Positions 1 through 12,024 are shown, counted from the first letter of the stretch. The stretch: 64,000 nt of DNA from Bondarzewia mesenterica (GCA_004802705.1 SGPL01000098.1:1-64000), one strand, 5' to 3'. The notes: generated by a model from the sequence alone, not told the origin. A program made the numbers and translations.

Positions 1-497
1 CCAAGACCTACACCGCGAACGACTTCCGCCAGCTGAGACAGGTCCCGTCCGCGCGGCAGAACACCAGTCGCTTGCCTTCGAAACACGTCGATGTGAGTCN
101 NNNCGTGTNNCTNNTNANCTGGTCGTCGTGGTGTCGTGTCTGANGGAGTGNCNGTNCTTAGGAGTTTGAAACGACGCTCTCGTCCTCGCCCGCGGCCGTT
201 CCGGTCCCGCTGCCGGGGGATGCCGATGCATCCCCTCGCGGCCGAGCCTTATGGACCTCTTGGGCCGCCCTTTGGCGCGCAGTGATCCGTCGACGGAGAG
301 GACGATCACGGGTTGTCTCGCGTGCAAAGAAAGGACGATCGCAGTTTGTCTTGTATGTAACGAAAGGACGATCGCTGTTTGTCTCGTATGTAAAGCACAG
401 TATACTGAATTATCGAAGGCATTTATGTAACGCATCTCGACCTGCGGACTTTGGCATCAGCGTAGAAAAACCCGTCCTGCTCGCGGATAGGGACTGA
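1..497 (+). CDS. 3' part of an unrecognised gene (partial)
   Basis: Reading in the third frame from base 3 gives an open exon that ends at a GTGAGT donor at 93. A short intron containing Ns ends at an AG at 160-161, and the frame continues from 162 to a TGA at 495-497. The two exons join in phase 0. The second exon encodes a low-complexity Ser/Pro/Ala stretch and then three in-frame copies of an 11-residue arginine-rich unit made by a 33 bp tandem repeat. No domain was recognised. The gene starts outside the window, and the intron is partly N, so the model is weak. The repeat-encoded tail could be non-coding 3' sequence. Confidence 0.3.
299..397. repeat. 33 bp tandem minisatellite, three copies
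   Basis: The core AGGACGATC recurs at 299, 332 and 365, exactly 33 bases apart, followed each time by a similar stretch ending in a TTGTCTCGTATGTAA-like sequence. The copies differ at several bases. The period is a multiple of three, so the flanking reading frame stays open through all copies. Confidence 0.8.
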
Positions 498-1009
498 GAG
501 ACTTGACGCTGGCCATCGACGAGTGCGTCGACGAGGACCCGAGTGCTTCACCGTCGTCGTCGCGCGCGCCTGCTCGAGGTGTTTTCACCCAACTTGTAAG
601 GGAAGTGAGGTGTCCCACATCCCGTGTGTGTGTGTGCGTGTGTGAGTCTTTGCGAAGGTGTCTTTCCCTCCAACGAGACGCCAATTCATATTCCGCGGTG
701 TGAACAACAATGAGTTTCAGCGATTCCGTCCCGTGTTCAATTCAGACTCGGTCCAAACACCAAAAGGCCCGCTCTCGCAAATGCCGCGGGTTAGCACCGC
801 ACCCTCAACGAGGCGCGAAACAAACCGCCCGCTCACAGCCAAAACACATCTCGATCTAAGTACCTTGTACAATTCCAAATTCCTGTGTCCATGCTTTTAC
901 ACGCGTCATCATCACACCACCCCCTCGTCCATGCGCTGCACGATCGGGCATGCACGCGAGAACCGAAAAAAAAAAAAAAATAGCACACTGCGCCCGCGCA
1001 CTCGGCACC
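498..1009. other. intergenic, no gene seen
   Basis: The stretch holds a (TG)n-rich run near 620-648 and a run of 15 A at 966-980. It lies between the end of the left-edge gene and the 3' end of the alcohol oxidase, so these are probably two 3' flanks. No exon with good coding character was found. Confidence 0.5.
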
Positions 1010-3726
1010 TCACACGCCCGCGATCCCAAGCTCCTCCGCGATGACGAGCGCAGCCTTTTCGCCGACCACGAGCGCCGTCGAGTACGTGTTCTGCTCACAC
1101 GAAATCAGGGGGGTTTCTTTCCTCGCTCACGATCCGTTCAGAAAACTCACCGCGGCGACGTTGCCCGGGCAGATCGACATGTCTGCGCGCGTCAGCGTCA
1201 GCATCGTCAGAAAAAAGGAACTCATCGTCAAAGACACACCGGCCACCTTGACGCCCTCGAGCCCGTACACGTTCAACGCCGAGTCGACGACACCGCCCTC
1301 TGCGCGCGGCTTCATCGCACACGTCCCGAGCTATAAAAAAAAACGTGTCAACACGCCCGCCTGGAGAAGCCACAGAGACGACGCACCGAATGCCAGGCGG
1401 TCGACACTGTCACGATATCAGCCTAGGCCCCAACCCCCCAGGACGACAGGCACTCACCAAAGGACCGCGTGTAGGCCTCGATCGCGCGATCGTCCGCGTC
1501 CGAGTACACCACGTCGGGCGCGTCGATCGGGAGTGCCCCGGACACGCGCTCGAGCACCGCCGCCTGGCTCCCGGGCGGGAACGTGGGGTGCAGCGGCGCG
1601 TACTCGCCCCGAAAGAGGGCATTCGCCGCGCGATTTCGCGCGTGAACTTGTACCCCCACACGAGGGGCTTCACGTCCGCGATGCTGTGGACGTGGCGATG
1701 AGCGCGAGCGATGGGGTGGAAAAGAGAACACACGCACTCTTCGAGGAACCCAGGGCGGAAATCGGTGGGCGCGGCCACGTCGGTGGCCGAGGTGATGTGG
1801 ACATGGCCGCGCGCGGCGGGGTATTCCTACGAGATCCGGAAAAACCCATGAGCGCTCTCGGGAGAGGGGACGAAAGAGGCGGGACCGACATTATAGTACC
1901 CCAAGGAGAAGTACTTTTGGGGCTCGACGGCCGTCGCATCGCCCACGAACCTGGAGACGGTGGATTCAACCCTCGAGAATGATGAGGCGAGAGACGTACG
2001 CACATGGAAACCTGGCCCATCCAGAGGACGGGCTTGTCGGGGGAGGGGGCAAAGTAGGCGTCCCAGCGCTTCTTGAACTCGGGTCCAAAGGCATCGAGCT
2101 CATGGGGCGCCGGGCGCATCTTGACGCCGGCGTCGATGCCGCTAAAAGACAAGGTCAGGGCGAGGTCTAGAGACGGAGAGAGACGACCAACTTGTGTGCC
2201 AAGAGGCCCTGACCGTCCTTGAACCATTGTGCCGACGCGCCTGTCGTAGAAAAAAACATGAACAATCAGGGACATGCCTCGAGAGCGAGGACGTACGTGA
2301 GATCTCGTCCGGTTCGTTGCGAGCGATAGCGTCGAGGGTCTCCGCCTCGGGGGAAGCGACGTAGGGGACGAAAAGGACATTGTGATCTGAAATGGGGCGG
2401 ACACAGTCGCTTTTGTTTTTGCAAGAGGCAAAGTAGAATGGACGTACCCTGATAGCCCTCGCCGACGCCAGGCAAGTCGACGATCTGCTGGACACCGGTC
2501 TTGGTGAGGACGGGGGGACGCGCCGACACCGGAGCGCTCGAGGATGCCGGGGGAACCAAAGGTGCCGGCGGAGACGACGACGAGGCGACGTGCGCGGACG
2601 GTGTGGATGACCTTGTCGGCGTCGGGGAGGAAGCGGGGATTCCACTTGAACTCGACGCCGACGGCGCGGTTGTTCCTGTGGAGCGGGTCAGCGAACGGAG
2701 GCAAGNCGAGGGAGGACGAGGACGTGCTGGANGANGAGGCGGGTGACGTGCACGCTGGTGACGACGTTCAAGTTTGGGTTCTCGGCTTGGTTGTAGATGT
2801 AAAAAGTGCGGGACATCGGAGCGTTTGCCGGTGTTTGCGTCGATCCACCTGGACATGCATCGGCGATCGTCAGCGGCGTCGCGCACGCACACAAGGAAGG
2901 GACCTACTTTTGCCACCGCTGATCGATTCAGAGCGAGGTCAGCCGCGGTGGGTCGTTCGAAAGAGGAAAGACGCACGCCATATTTGTTCACGCTGACGAG
3001 GTCGTTGGGGTCTCCGCCGACGGAGCGCTGTTTGTCGTAGGCACCCGACACGTCGAGGTACTGCTTGCCCACGTTCGTGAACGCGCCACCAAAGGACACC
3101 TTGAGAGGGCCCTCGTAGCCGTGGTTGAGCGTCTCTGGCCCCGCCTGGTACGTCTCGGTCTGCGGGCATTCAAATCGTTCGACGTTCGACGTCAAGGGAG
3201 GCAAAGTGACCGCTCGCCTTTTTGAGCAAGGGGATCAGGTGTTGAGAGCCCCACCCCGGATTTCCGTGCACCGTCTCCCAATCGTCGAAATCCGACGCGC
3301 TCGCACGCGTGTACATGGCGACTGTCAAACGACGCGGTCAACGCGGGCGCGGGGGAGCGCAGATCGACTCACAGTTGACGCTCGACCCGCCGCCGAGGCA
3401 TTGACCACACGGGACGACCAACGAACGGCCGCCGAGGGCTGGCGCGGGGGTGCTCGCGTGGAAACGGACGGTCGTGGAGGTGGGTGCGAGATGCGAGAGG
3501 TAGCGCGCGGGCTGGGTGTGGGTCAGGAGGTCGCGCGTCGGGGGTCCGGCTTCGAGCACCAGGATCTTGAGGGTNAGGATCGGCGGCGGCGAGTCGTCCT
3601 GCGATGAGACACCCGCAGGTTCCCCCTGTGGTTGTGTTTGTGAGTGAGCGGCAAGGAAGGGGAAAGAGGGCGCGTACCTCCTGCGACGACGAGGTCGTAT
3701 TCCGTGTCGATGGCGGGGGTACTCAT
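1010..3726 (-). CDS. alcohol (methanol) oxidase, GMC oxidoreductase family
   Basis: FAD-dependent oxidase of short primary alcohols that makes an aldehyde and H2O2. The N-terminus has the Rossmann FAD motif (VVAGGGTCGCLIAGR, residues ~13-27, joined across intron 1). Next come LEAGPPTRDLLTHTQPARYL, the GGGSSVN motif and a long AOX-specific middle region. The C-terminal block has MKPRAEGGVVDSALNVYGLEG, then the SICPGNVA segment that carries the active-site region, and ends in EELGIAGV. About ten short introns are needed; one has a weak GTCGGT donor. The terminal residues are not a PTS1 peroxisomal signal, and no clear signal peptide is seen at the start. An N at 3575 adds one base to the frame inside a conserved block and is probably an assembly filler. 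Three other Ns lie near 2706-2736. In brown-rot fungi relatives are proposed to supply H2O2 for Fenton chemistry; that role here is inference. Confidence 0.9.
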
Positions 3727-3793
3727 TTTGTCAGTCAGTAGCGGGTGGTAGGAGAGAAAAAGGGACGACGAGGCGAGGCGCTAAGCACTGGAC

Positions 3794-3800
3794 ATATATA
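3794..3800 (-). promoter_or_regulatory. TATA-like box of the alcohol oxidase
   Basis: An ATATATA element lies about 70 bp upstream of the alcohol oxidase start codon, at a spacing suited to a short 5' UTR. Confidence 0.4.
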
Positions 3801-5250
3801 CGCGCGAATGGCTTGTCGAGAACAGCGCCTGTCAGGATGAGGGAACTCATCGACATCAGACTTGCCCTGGCGCGTGATCAGGTCTATAACAAAGAAGCAG
3901 CGAAGAGTCCACGTGCGGGGCCCGCTTCCATTCGAAAGGTGCAATAGCAGCTTGTTGATAAGGTTGACTGGCTGGGCATTCTCGTCTTTCCAGCGACGGA
4001 CGGCATCCTCGCAACCGTGTCCTTCGTTCGTTCGCGTTTTCTTTTACATGTACGGGGCTCGTCGACGCTCGACTGGATCCTATCTCGCATGCGCTGCGGC
4101 GTGTCGCAGTACCTGCTCAGTCTCCACCCACGAGTCCATAACAACAGAGACATACCAACCGCGTTGCAACAAGAACAACGACGCTGCTCGACAGGAAATG
4201 CCATGACGCAAGTGACGGTGCTGTCCATACGGGGTACCGTCCTAGCCTCCCACCGTCGCGGAGTCGCCTTCACGTATAGTTCCGTACGTAAAATTCCGCG
4301 CGTCCGAGATCTCGGATGCTTTTCTGGACGTATGTAGCACATATATCGGGATTCTTGATTGGCTCTTTCGTCGACGTCGACCGGTCACCAGACTCGAATG
4401 GGGCCCGCATCAGAAATCGGTTTCGTATGTACACACGAAGCGGCGCCTTTCCTTTTTTTGATTCCGTTTTCGTTCCCTGCACCCGTTCTCGTCAGACGAG
4501 TGGTCCACTTCTTGCCAATTGACCGTACACATGCTCCTCACTCGCTAGTGGTGGGCGCAACGCTCCCGCCAGCTTCGAATTCCCTGCCAACTGCTACCGA
4601 CGTGCGCCTCCCTCGATACCGGTGTCAGATGTCACACCCTGATCAACACTGCACCAGCCCCGCGCGCCTCGCTCACTAGAAAGTAGTCGCCGACAGGACC
4701 GGAGTCGCTGCAGACCATCGGTCAATGCTAACACGGCCGTCTGTGACANCCAGAACGACGNGTGCGCANGCACCCTACTTGGTGATCCCAAGCGGCACCG
4801 GTCGTGATGCGACTCTGTCCTACGTTCGAGGCGTCTGACACATAGACTCGCATTCGCATCCACATCCTTCGATTCCTTCCTCCTACTGTATGCATACGAG
4901 GAGGGGGGGGGGTCTAATGGCACAAGTTCACGGGCTTTGATTCCGGGGCGAGCCGAACCGGAAATAATCACAGAAATGTCACCCGCCGTCTCTTATCCAT
5001 GAGGACGAAACAGGCTGGAGAACGAAAGGAGGAAGGAAACAGCCTGACCGCCATCACAGCAAACGTGGTTCAAACAGTCTCAGTCTCAGGGAAGAGGATG
5101 AGGAAGAGGAGGGCATCGCAGATCTGCCTCAAAGCAAGCAAGCACGCTCGCGTCTGCAGCTGAGACGCTGTTTGGGATGCACATCACGTCGAACCCGGAC
5201 TTCGAACAGATGCATGAATTATGGCAGGTCGAACAGGGGACACATGGTCC
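3801..5250. other. intergenic, no gene seen
   Basis: No exon with a recognisable protein was found on either strand. Three Ns lie at 4748-4768 and a run of ten G at 4902-4911. Open frames here are short and have no conserved motif. Confidence 0.45.
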
Positions 5251-5253
5251 ACG

Positions 5254-5835
5254 ACTCCCACCCAGCGGAAGCGGGGTGACGAAGTTCGACAAAGGTAAAG
5301 CACGTGTATCAATAAATCCATCAAAAAAAAAGTGGCAAAAAGTGGCGCAGTGCGAAAAGGGGACGAGGTGTTTTGCAAGCATCGAGATGAACGCGCCGGT
5401 ATTATGTACTTTTGAGAGAGCGCGAGCTTCGATAGCGATGCTCGTCTGGCTCAGATACGTATCCAACCACGTTAAAATCAATTGAACTGGGAACGTCGGT
5501 GACTTGGAGAGGAGACATGGCTGAGCCACACCACACAAGCAATTGCCACACTCCTAGTCAACGAGAAGCGGGCGATGAAGCTCAGAAACGCACGCGTATC
5601 AATCAAAAAAACGGAGGGAAAAAGGTGGCGCGGTGTCAAAAGAGCACGAGAGGCGACACGTTTGCAAGCTTCGAACGAAAGAACTTTTGCGCGAGTGTGC
5701 GCGTCGTAGCGATGCTCTCGAGTTGAACATCGGGGGCTCGATAAGTATTCAGACAAAATCAATTGAACTGACAATGGCGGTGACTTGGAAAGGAGACAGT
5801 GGGAGAGCTTTGACGGGGTGGCACCGCACAAGACC
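5254..5835. repeat. diverged ~281 bp tandem duplication
   Basis: Two adjacent units share ordered blocks: CGTATCAAT, AAAAAGTGGCGC-like, TTGCAAGC.TCGA, TAGCGATGCTC, AAAATCAATTGAACTG (at 5474 and again at 5755) and GTGACTTGGA.AGGAGACA. The offset is about 281 bases throughout. The copies are clearly diverged, so the duplication is old. On the minus strand both units have partly open, similar frames, but no family was recognised. Confidence 0.7.
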
Positions 5836-6042
5836 AAAGCGAAAGCTAAAGTGGACAAAGTCATCCCAAATTGTGCCAAGGAACAATGACCGAACATTGC
5901 CTGCGCGCGATCCCCAAAATGCTCGTGCGAGAGGATAAAGGAGCGACATACCCAAGACCTCATGTCAATATTCTCCTCCAACCCATCGACCCAGCTTGCC
6001 CTTTCCTGCCACCAACAACCTCTAACCATCACAAAATATACC

Positions 6043-7202
6043 ATGATGCCATTCGACGAACGTGAGTCTGCACGATGTGCCGCATCGTCGTACCATTCTC
6101 ATTCATTTCCGTACTCCAGACTTTGACCGCCCCTCAAATCCGCGATGGAAGACCGCGCGTCCCATGCACACGCTGGAACCTGTCTCTCCCCTTGCTTCCT
6201 ACCAGAAGCACGATACGGTGGGGACACACCTCTCGACGACTCTCGAGTATGAGGACCCATTCCATAACGCCTTGGGTCCTGAGACCGTGAGTGCTGCTGT
6301 CATGTCTCCTGTATGAGTTTAATGAAGCCGCTAACCGTCCTCTGATCTAATTCTATCAGTGGGGCATATTCTACTTCCCGACCGCAAGCAGTCCAATGTT
6401 ATCACCGCGCCCTCTGGATGTCGTACTCCCTCTGCCATCGTCCAGCACCGATAGTGCGCCGCCATCATCGTCGCGCTCAAAGTTGCCTGCATCCATGAGC
6501 GGCACATCATCTAGTGATAAGAACGGGTCAATGGCGCCATCCAAACGCAAGCGCAAGCAGGGTGTGAATGAAGGCGGTCGTGGCAAAAGAAGGAGAGTGG
6601 AAAGCGACAGGCAGTCAGAGTATAGCTCCGGGATGCCACGCAGTTGGGCCAACTCCGAGGCCCCGCGCTTGACCACATCAAAATCTGAGGTGCACGAGAA
6701 GAAGGATGACCTCCATCCCGACACTCACCCCACACATGCGAATGGTCGTAGAACTGGGCCTAGCAAAAGGAGGCCCCCATCCACGGAGAAACCAAGATCG
6801 CCGTGCTTGGTTCACGGGTGCACCGCTACGTTCAACCGCACGCGCGACGCGGAACGGCACGTCCTGACCACCGATATCCACCAAACTCTCAGAGAGTCCG
6901 CAGAATGGCCGGTGTTCAAGGCGAGGCTGACGGCTGCTCTCTCCTCACTCGGCTTGATATGGTGCGAGATCTGCCATCGTGGAATACGCAGGGATACGCT
7001 GGAAAATCATCAGACATCCCAGAGGCACGTCGAGATCGTGCGTGCACTGATCAGGAAAGTAAGTGAGGTGCGAGACGATGATGGTTTCCAGTGGCAGATA
7101 GGAGAGGAGGGGGAAGGGGACGCGATAAGCTTTCCTTGCAGCTTTCCTGAGGCTACGGACGACGTGGCCCGATCTTGTTTTTCGACGTTGGATGCGACAT
7201 GA
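6043..7202 (+). CDS. C2H2-like zinc-finger protein, unnamed
   Basis: I model three exons, 6043-6061, 6120-6286 and 6360-7202, joined by introns with GTGAGT donors and CAG acceptors. This gives 342 residues. The ATG at 6043 is followed by a second ATG. The middle is basic and rich in Ser, Lys and Arg (SKRKRKQG, GKRRRVES), suggesting nuclear localisation. Two finger-like segments follow: CLVHGCTATFNRTRDAERHV, continued by a second His, and CEICHRGIRRDTLENH followed by QTSQRH. This is the layout of fungal C2H2 proteins with long loops between helices. A DNA-binding or regulatory role is inferred. No orthologue is recognised. Confidence 0.6.
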
Positions 7203-8077
7203 CTACCTGCAGGCGCGGTCAGCGGACAAACAAAAGTAGATTTACATGAAATCAGGACTGGACTCTTGCATCAGCAAAAAAATTGACTTACACGTTTGAG
7301 TGGGCGACGACACACATTCTGGGGTACTCCGATACACCTTGCTTTCAGCTTCGTCCTTCCACCTATCGATATCGTTGATAACGTACCGCGATCTGTTCTG
7401 CATGTTCCTCCCATACACTTTGTCGTGATAGTAATTGCTTTCCTCCAACCTTGTCTTGAACAACTCCACGGCGTAGGAATTCTGAAACTGAAAAGGATGA
7501 GTTGTGGGTCCTCACATGGAATGTCAATCGATGGACGTAGATGGACAGGATGGAAGTGGAAAGAAGTTCCGTAACGAAACGAAAGGTCACGCATCATGCA
7601 TCACGTCCCAAAGCGCTCCGTCGGAGTCACTGACAGTGAGAGCTTTTAACGATGACGAGTACGGAAAATTCTTGACAAGGACATGGCATGGATATGGTTG
7701 GTCAACCAGTGCGGGCTGTAGGTTGAACAAATGGGAAGAGTGTAACGACGTCTCACAGATGTCGTGAAATTCTTATGAGCGATACCTACAACAGCTGCGG
7801 GCTCACTGCTACAAAAATGAGAGATCTGTCTCATGTGCTGGCATACAACAAGGCAGTTTGATCTTCTTGGAGATGCGACTCACGCACAGACGGAGAATAA
7901 ATGTGAGTAGCGCTTACAGTGACTTCGAGCAACACCGGATCCATATTACAGCTCAAAAGAATGCGGGACTCGATTATGCTGAGGAATACGATGATGCCAA
8001 ACCGATGTCACGAAACGACCATACCAGTGCAACTACTCGTAGACATCACTGATAACCACATAAAGGAGCTCCGTACT
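7203..8077. other. gap with a possible minus-strand exon at about 7290-7480
   Basis: On the minus strand a stretch beginning near 7480 encodes VELFKTRLEESNYYHDKVYG and continues with ordinary-looking codons to a GTAAGT-type donor near 7287. No convincing start exon upstream or acceptor exon downstream was found, because the downstream side runs antisense into the zinc-finger gene. It may be a relic or a short unannotated gene. The rest of the stretch shows nothing. Confidence 0.25.
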
Positions 8078-9539
8078 TCACAAGCAATTCTTCACAGAGA
8101 CAGCCTCCGCTTTGGTCTTATCCTCCGCCTGGATTTTCCACTCAGCCCTCCTCGTAGTAGAACCAAATAACTCCTGCAAAACGTCGGATAACCATGAACT
8201 CTACTTATCGCTCCAAAACAGGATGGAAAAACAGTATCACGTACATTGTCGCCCGGAATAATGACGCCCGCAGGCAGCTGAGCAGCTGGCACGGTGAAGC
8301 CACCATGTCCGTCGCTGGTGACAGCGCTGGCGTCAAAGCACTTGGCAGAGAATTGACTATTGAGCAGCTCCGGGAGGAGCATCTGTCCGGTGTTTCGGGG
8401 AGCAAAGATGCTGAACTTGACGGATTGAGGAGTAAGACCAATTGCCTTGAGATAAGCCGTGCGTGCATTTTCAAGTTTCTGTGCTCTTCCTTGGTCTGAG
8501 TTGTCGCCGACGACACTGTCTGGCAGCATTGCCTATAAGGAAAGGGCGTATGAGCTGCGTATTCACGGATATCATTGCGGCTCAAAGGGATAGTTACAAA
8601 CCTTGGGGATGGCATTCCGCCAGTTGCCGGACGATTTTGCGAAAATAGCACAAACTTTCGCCGTAGTGCCTGGGTTATTTTTCGCATTGATCGTGGCAAA
8701 ATTCGTGGCGCTATAAGCGTCCTGTCAATCTGGAGGGAAAGCAGACGAACAAGTTCTTCTGAAGGACGTACAGGAATAACTCGTCCGCTATATAAAGCCC
8801 CGGACCGAGTTCAGCATCCGCGCCGGACGTACCCTTGGTAGCGGTCAATGCTAAAAAGTCGAAAACACCCTTGGGACCCGGAGGTCTGACGATGGATCCT
8901 GAGCTCTCCCACAAAGAAGCAGTGCCCTGTAAAGACATCAGAAAGGACATCGGCCATGCGGAAAGGAAAATACATGACATATGAATCAACTTACGCTGTT
9001 CGTACCGTGGAAGCCGATGAACTCCTCGTCGTTCACGCCTGGGGTCGGCACACGCCCAAATAGCTTTTTAATGTTGTAGGAAATATTGTCGCGGACATTC
9101 GCCAGGCGCTCTACTGTCGATCGGCTCTTCGCCTTCGGCTTCAAAGCGCACTGATGTAATGGGAGTGAGACGAAGGAAGGGGTACAATGAGATAAGACGG
9201 CATACAGCAGGCGAATTAGTAGTCGTGGTTGTTGCAGTGGGCAAAGCTGTCGCAGCAGCAGTGGTCCTGACAGGAAGAACGGTCTTGGCTGCGGGGGTCT
9301 TGACGGCAACGTTCTTAGCGGTAGTGGACTTGGGCTTCGACAAGCCGAATAAACCACGTCCTTCCAAGTCCAAGCCTGCGTTAAACTGTATGATCGAAAT
9401 TTATGAGGTTGGACAAGTCCAAAGATAGGCAAGCCAAGCTTACCTCGTCGCCTGCGATGTCAGTCGACGGCACTGGCATGGCATTTGCAAAGAAGGAGAG
9501 ACAGAGGGTGATAAAGAGAAGTCGGTTGAAAGAGGTCAT
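8078..9539 (-). CDS. secreted protein with ADP-ribosyltransferase-like (diphtheria/exotoxin-type) fold
   Basis: Exon 1 (9444-9539) encodes 32 residues: an N-terminal signal peptide with the hydrophobic core LLFITLCLSFFANA, then a short mature start. Exon 2 encodes an Ala/Thr/Pro linker (roughly residues 50-85). Later exons encode a compact domain. It opens with EEFIGFHGTNS, has GPGLYIADEL about 45 residues on, an AYSATNF helix-like segment, and a block with KVCAIFAKSSGNWR and IPKAMLPDS. Introns have GTAAGC, GTAAGT, GTTTGT and GTACGT donors; the stop is at 8078-8080. The His in GFHGT and the Tyr in GLYI match the H and Y of the H-Y-E class of ADP-ribosyltransferases (diphtheria toxin and exotoxin A group). 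The catalytic Glu cannot be assigned by eye. Whether it is an active toxin, a self-defence factor or an inactive homologue is unknown. Every exon is open and the frame is unbroken. Confidence 0.6.
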
Positions 9540-10918
9540 GGTCGATTAAAATATAATGATGGCTCGTAAGATAGTGGGAGAAACTTGCTGCCGGCTATGG
9601 TAGGAAGAATCAATACTTCAATATCATAAGCGAACAGAGGGCAAGAGAAAAATGCATACCAGCTAGAGAAAAAGAGGGGCGAAGAGAATGATGCGAGAAC
9701 GACCAAGTGCGTTGGAGATCCTCATGGATTCAATGGCCCGTATTTAAACAAAAGCCAGGTGCTGCCAGATTCGATGTCAGATTCGATGATGATGGGATGA
9801 TAGGATGATGGAGACGGAACATCGCCATCCTCAACACTCAAGCGCTCAGATCTCAGACTGGAAATTCTGTGAGCTCGATCGTCTTTGGCAATATTGATGC
9901 GAATGATCCGATCAGTGTATCGTGCCCAAGAGCACGATGTTGCAGTAAGTTGTAACATATGGACTCAACTCACGGAAGTACTCCCTAGTGTACTGAGCAT
10001 GGCCCATTGAAATGCGTCACGGCAATTGAAGATCGAGTGATTGGATCATCTTCATTTGCTCCCGAAACGAAACTCAGCCGCTAACGAAGGTCCGAGACGC
10101 GCGACCAGCGCGCTCAATGCACGTGGACATACAATGCATAAGATCATGCCAAGTCAGGCTGAGAAAGTAAAGCTATGCCAATGGAGACTGGGAACAAGGA
10201 AAAAGTATCAGACTGAGTGTAAAACATAAGCTCAGCCTAGGCTGGAATTGAGAACACCCGACGCAATTTTGCGGCGCAAACATGCTTTGACAGAATGATT
10301 TCGGCAGAGTCTTCGATCCACTCTCTCCTGGTGAAAAAGGTGGAAAATCTCTACCAAAAGCTCCAAGGATATCACAGCGAGGAACAGGGTGCATGCGTAA
10401 CGAAGATTCGGGATGAATTTTGCACGAGCTATTAGATGCACAGTGTCATGTTTACAAGGGTACTTAACAGGAAGATCGCCTTCTCTGCCACTAACGCCGT
10501 TATTCCGATCATAAAATCAGACCTGACGCTAGGGACCAGGGGAGTTTCGAGCTGATCCAACTCAACTCGACGACTGATGGGAGTGAGACAAAAAAGGATC
10601 AAGCGAGGAGGCATCAAGGCCAACATTATCGAAGGAAAATCAGAAATCAGCGATAATTAAGAGCTTACAAACAGCAGCAGTTGACCAAAAGTCGCATTCT
10701 GAAGCATTGAGCCCTGGCATGGCGGACGAGGCAGAAGGGAAGAGAAGGCAATAATAGTAACTTTCCCACGCCACAACATACTAGGCATTAGCCTGCTGTT
10801 ACAACTTGACTCTTTGGTGACCCGTTCTCTTCCTGAGCTTGCCTCTGGCTTTTCCCGCTCATCGTCTGTCATCGCCTACAAATAACCACACCGACAGAGG
10901 TTTATTGTTCTATCACTC
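9540..10918. other. intergenic, no gene seen
   Basis: This is the shared upstream region of the minus-strand secreted ART-like gene and the plus-strand phosphatase inhibitor. It contains purine-rich patches near 9600-9700. No exon is supported. Confidence 0.45.
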
Positions 10919-12024
10919 ATGAGCTCCCATCCAGATCATACACTTCCTCCGAGCCGTTCAGTCTCATCGTCTGCACCGAAACCGAAGGGCATACTGAAGA
11001 ATGCGCAGCCGCTGCCCTCACCAGCTCCGGGTCAGCAGTAAGCATTCATTTTGTTTTACCCACCCCACACGCACATTCTCTATCTGTCAATTGTCATAAC
11101 TCGTTTTTGTCCAATTAAGATCTTGGTTTTCAGTAGTTTGCAGTGGGATGAGGCAAATTTAGCGCTCACGGAGCTGCAGAAGGACAGCCTGATGAAAATT
11201 ACTGAGCCAAAGACGCCTTACGTGCGCTACAACGCTGAGACTGATACTTTCGAAGGTGGTACGTCTCTTGCATCCTTTACTCTGCTATCATATGTCCCTT
11301 AACCCTTACACGCTTCGAATTCCCCCTTGCCCAATTGCGCTCGTTTCACCCAATCAAACTAATTTGTGTGAATCCTTTCCGATACTTTAGATATACCTGG
11401 TTTTGACCTCGGTGGAGGCATTCCCTCCCCTGTCCGTACCCAATCGCCGAGCAGCACTGGCGCGGACTACTCAGGCCCTTCCTCACGTCGCACCTCTTTC
11501 TCGAGCGCAGGTCGGCCGAGCGTGAGTGGCCGATCGGGAAGCGGGAGCTCAAGTCGAAGCACAAGCTTCAATCTCCCCGCAGATGCGCGGGGTGAGATCG
11601 TGGGGTTGCAGGGTGAGAGGGGTGAGGTTGAGCTCGAGGAGATGGATGAGGAGAGTGAGTCACGTTTATCGGGATTTCCTCGTGCGGAGATTGGCTAATA
11701 TGTCTGATTCAAATATCGCAGCTGCGGCGAAGCATGCTGCGTTCATTCGCGCACGAGGGCGACACTACTCGAATGAAGCGGAAGCCATGAAGGTGCGCTC
11801 GAACACCCTTGCCGCCCGTTTCATCGACGTTTTGTTTCATAAATTACGCTCTTGTCTCCGTGATGACCACGTCTCTCACCCACATGCAATTCGAACAGAA
11901 AGCGCATCAATTGATGGACGAAGACGAAGAAACCGAGTCGCAGGTGAACGGTGACGGTGAGAGCGAGGACGTGTCCATGGATGATGAGCATCCGAAGGTC
12001 AATGGCACCGTACACGGCGCCTGA
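10919..12024 (+). CDS. GLC8: protein phosphatase inhibitor 2 (IPP-2 / Glc8)
   Basis: Regulatory subunit of type 1 protein phosphatase. Five exons, 10919-11037, 11134-11258, 11391-11654, 11722-11792 and 11899-12024, join in consistent phase to give 234 residues. The N-terminal KGILKN motif at about residue 24 is a PP1-docking element. It is followed by the family hallmark [14 protein letters not shown] and then [13 protein letters not shown], which holds the conserved Thr-Pro phosphosite region. The later [17 protein letters not shown] segment corresponds to the third PP1 contact helix. The C-terminus is acidic ([10 protein letters not shown]). The protein is expected to be mostly unstructured and nuclear or cytosolic. 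Confidence 0.9.

Noticed and set aside
966..980. Run of A as a possible retroelement tail
   Set aside because: No target-site duplication or reverse transcriptase remnant is nearby; a simple A run near a 3' end is ordinary.
1041..1982. 313-codon plus-strand open frame
   Set aside because: It is the antisense of the alcohol oxidase exons, which carry recognisable motifs on the other strand.
5478..6044. 188-codon minus-strand open frame
   Set aside because: It covers the tandem repeat and the first exon of the zinc-finger gene in antisense. The composition is not protein-like and no family is recognised.
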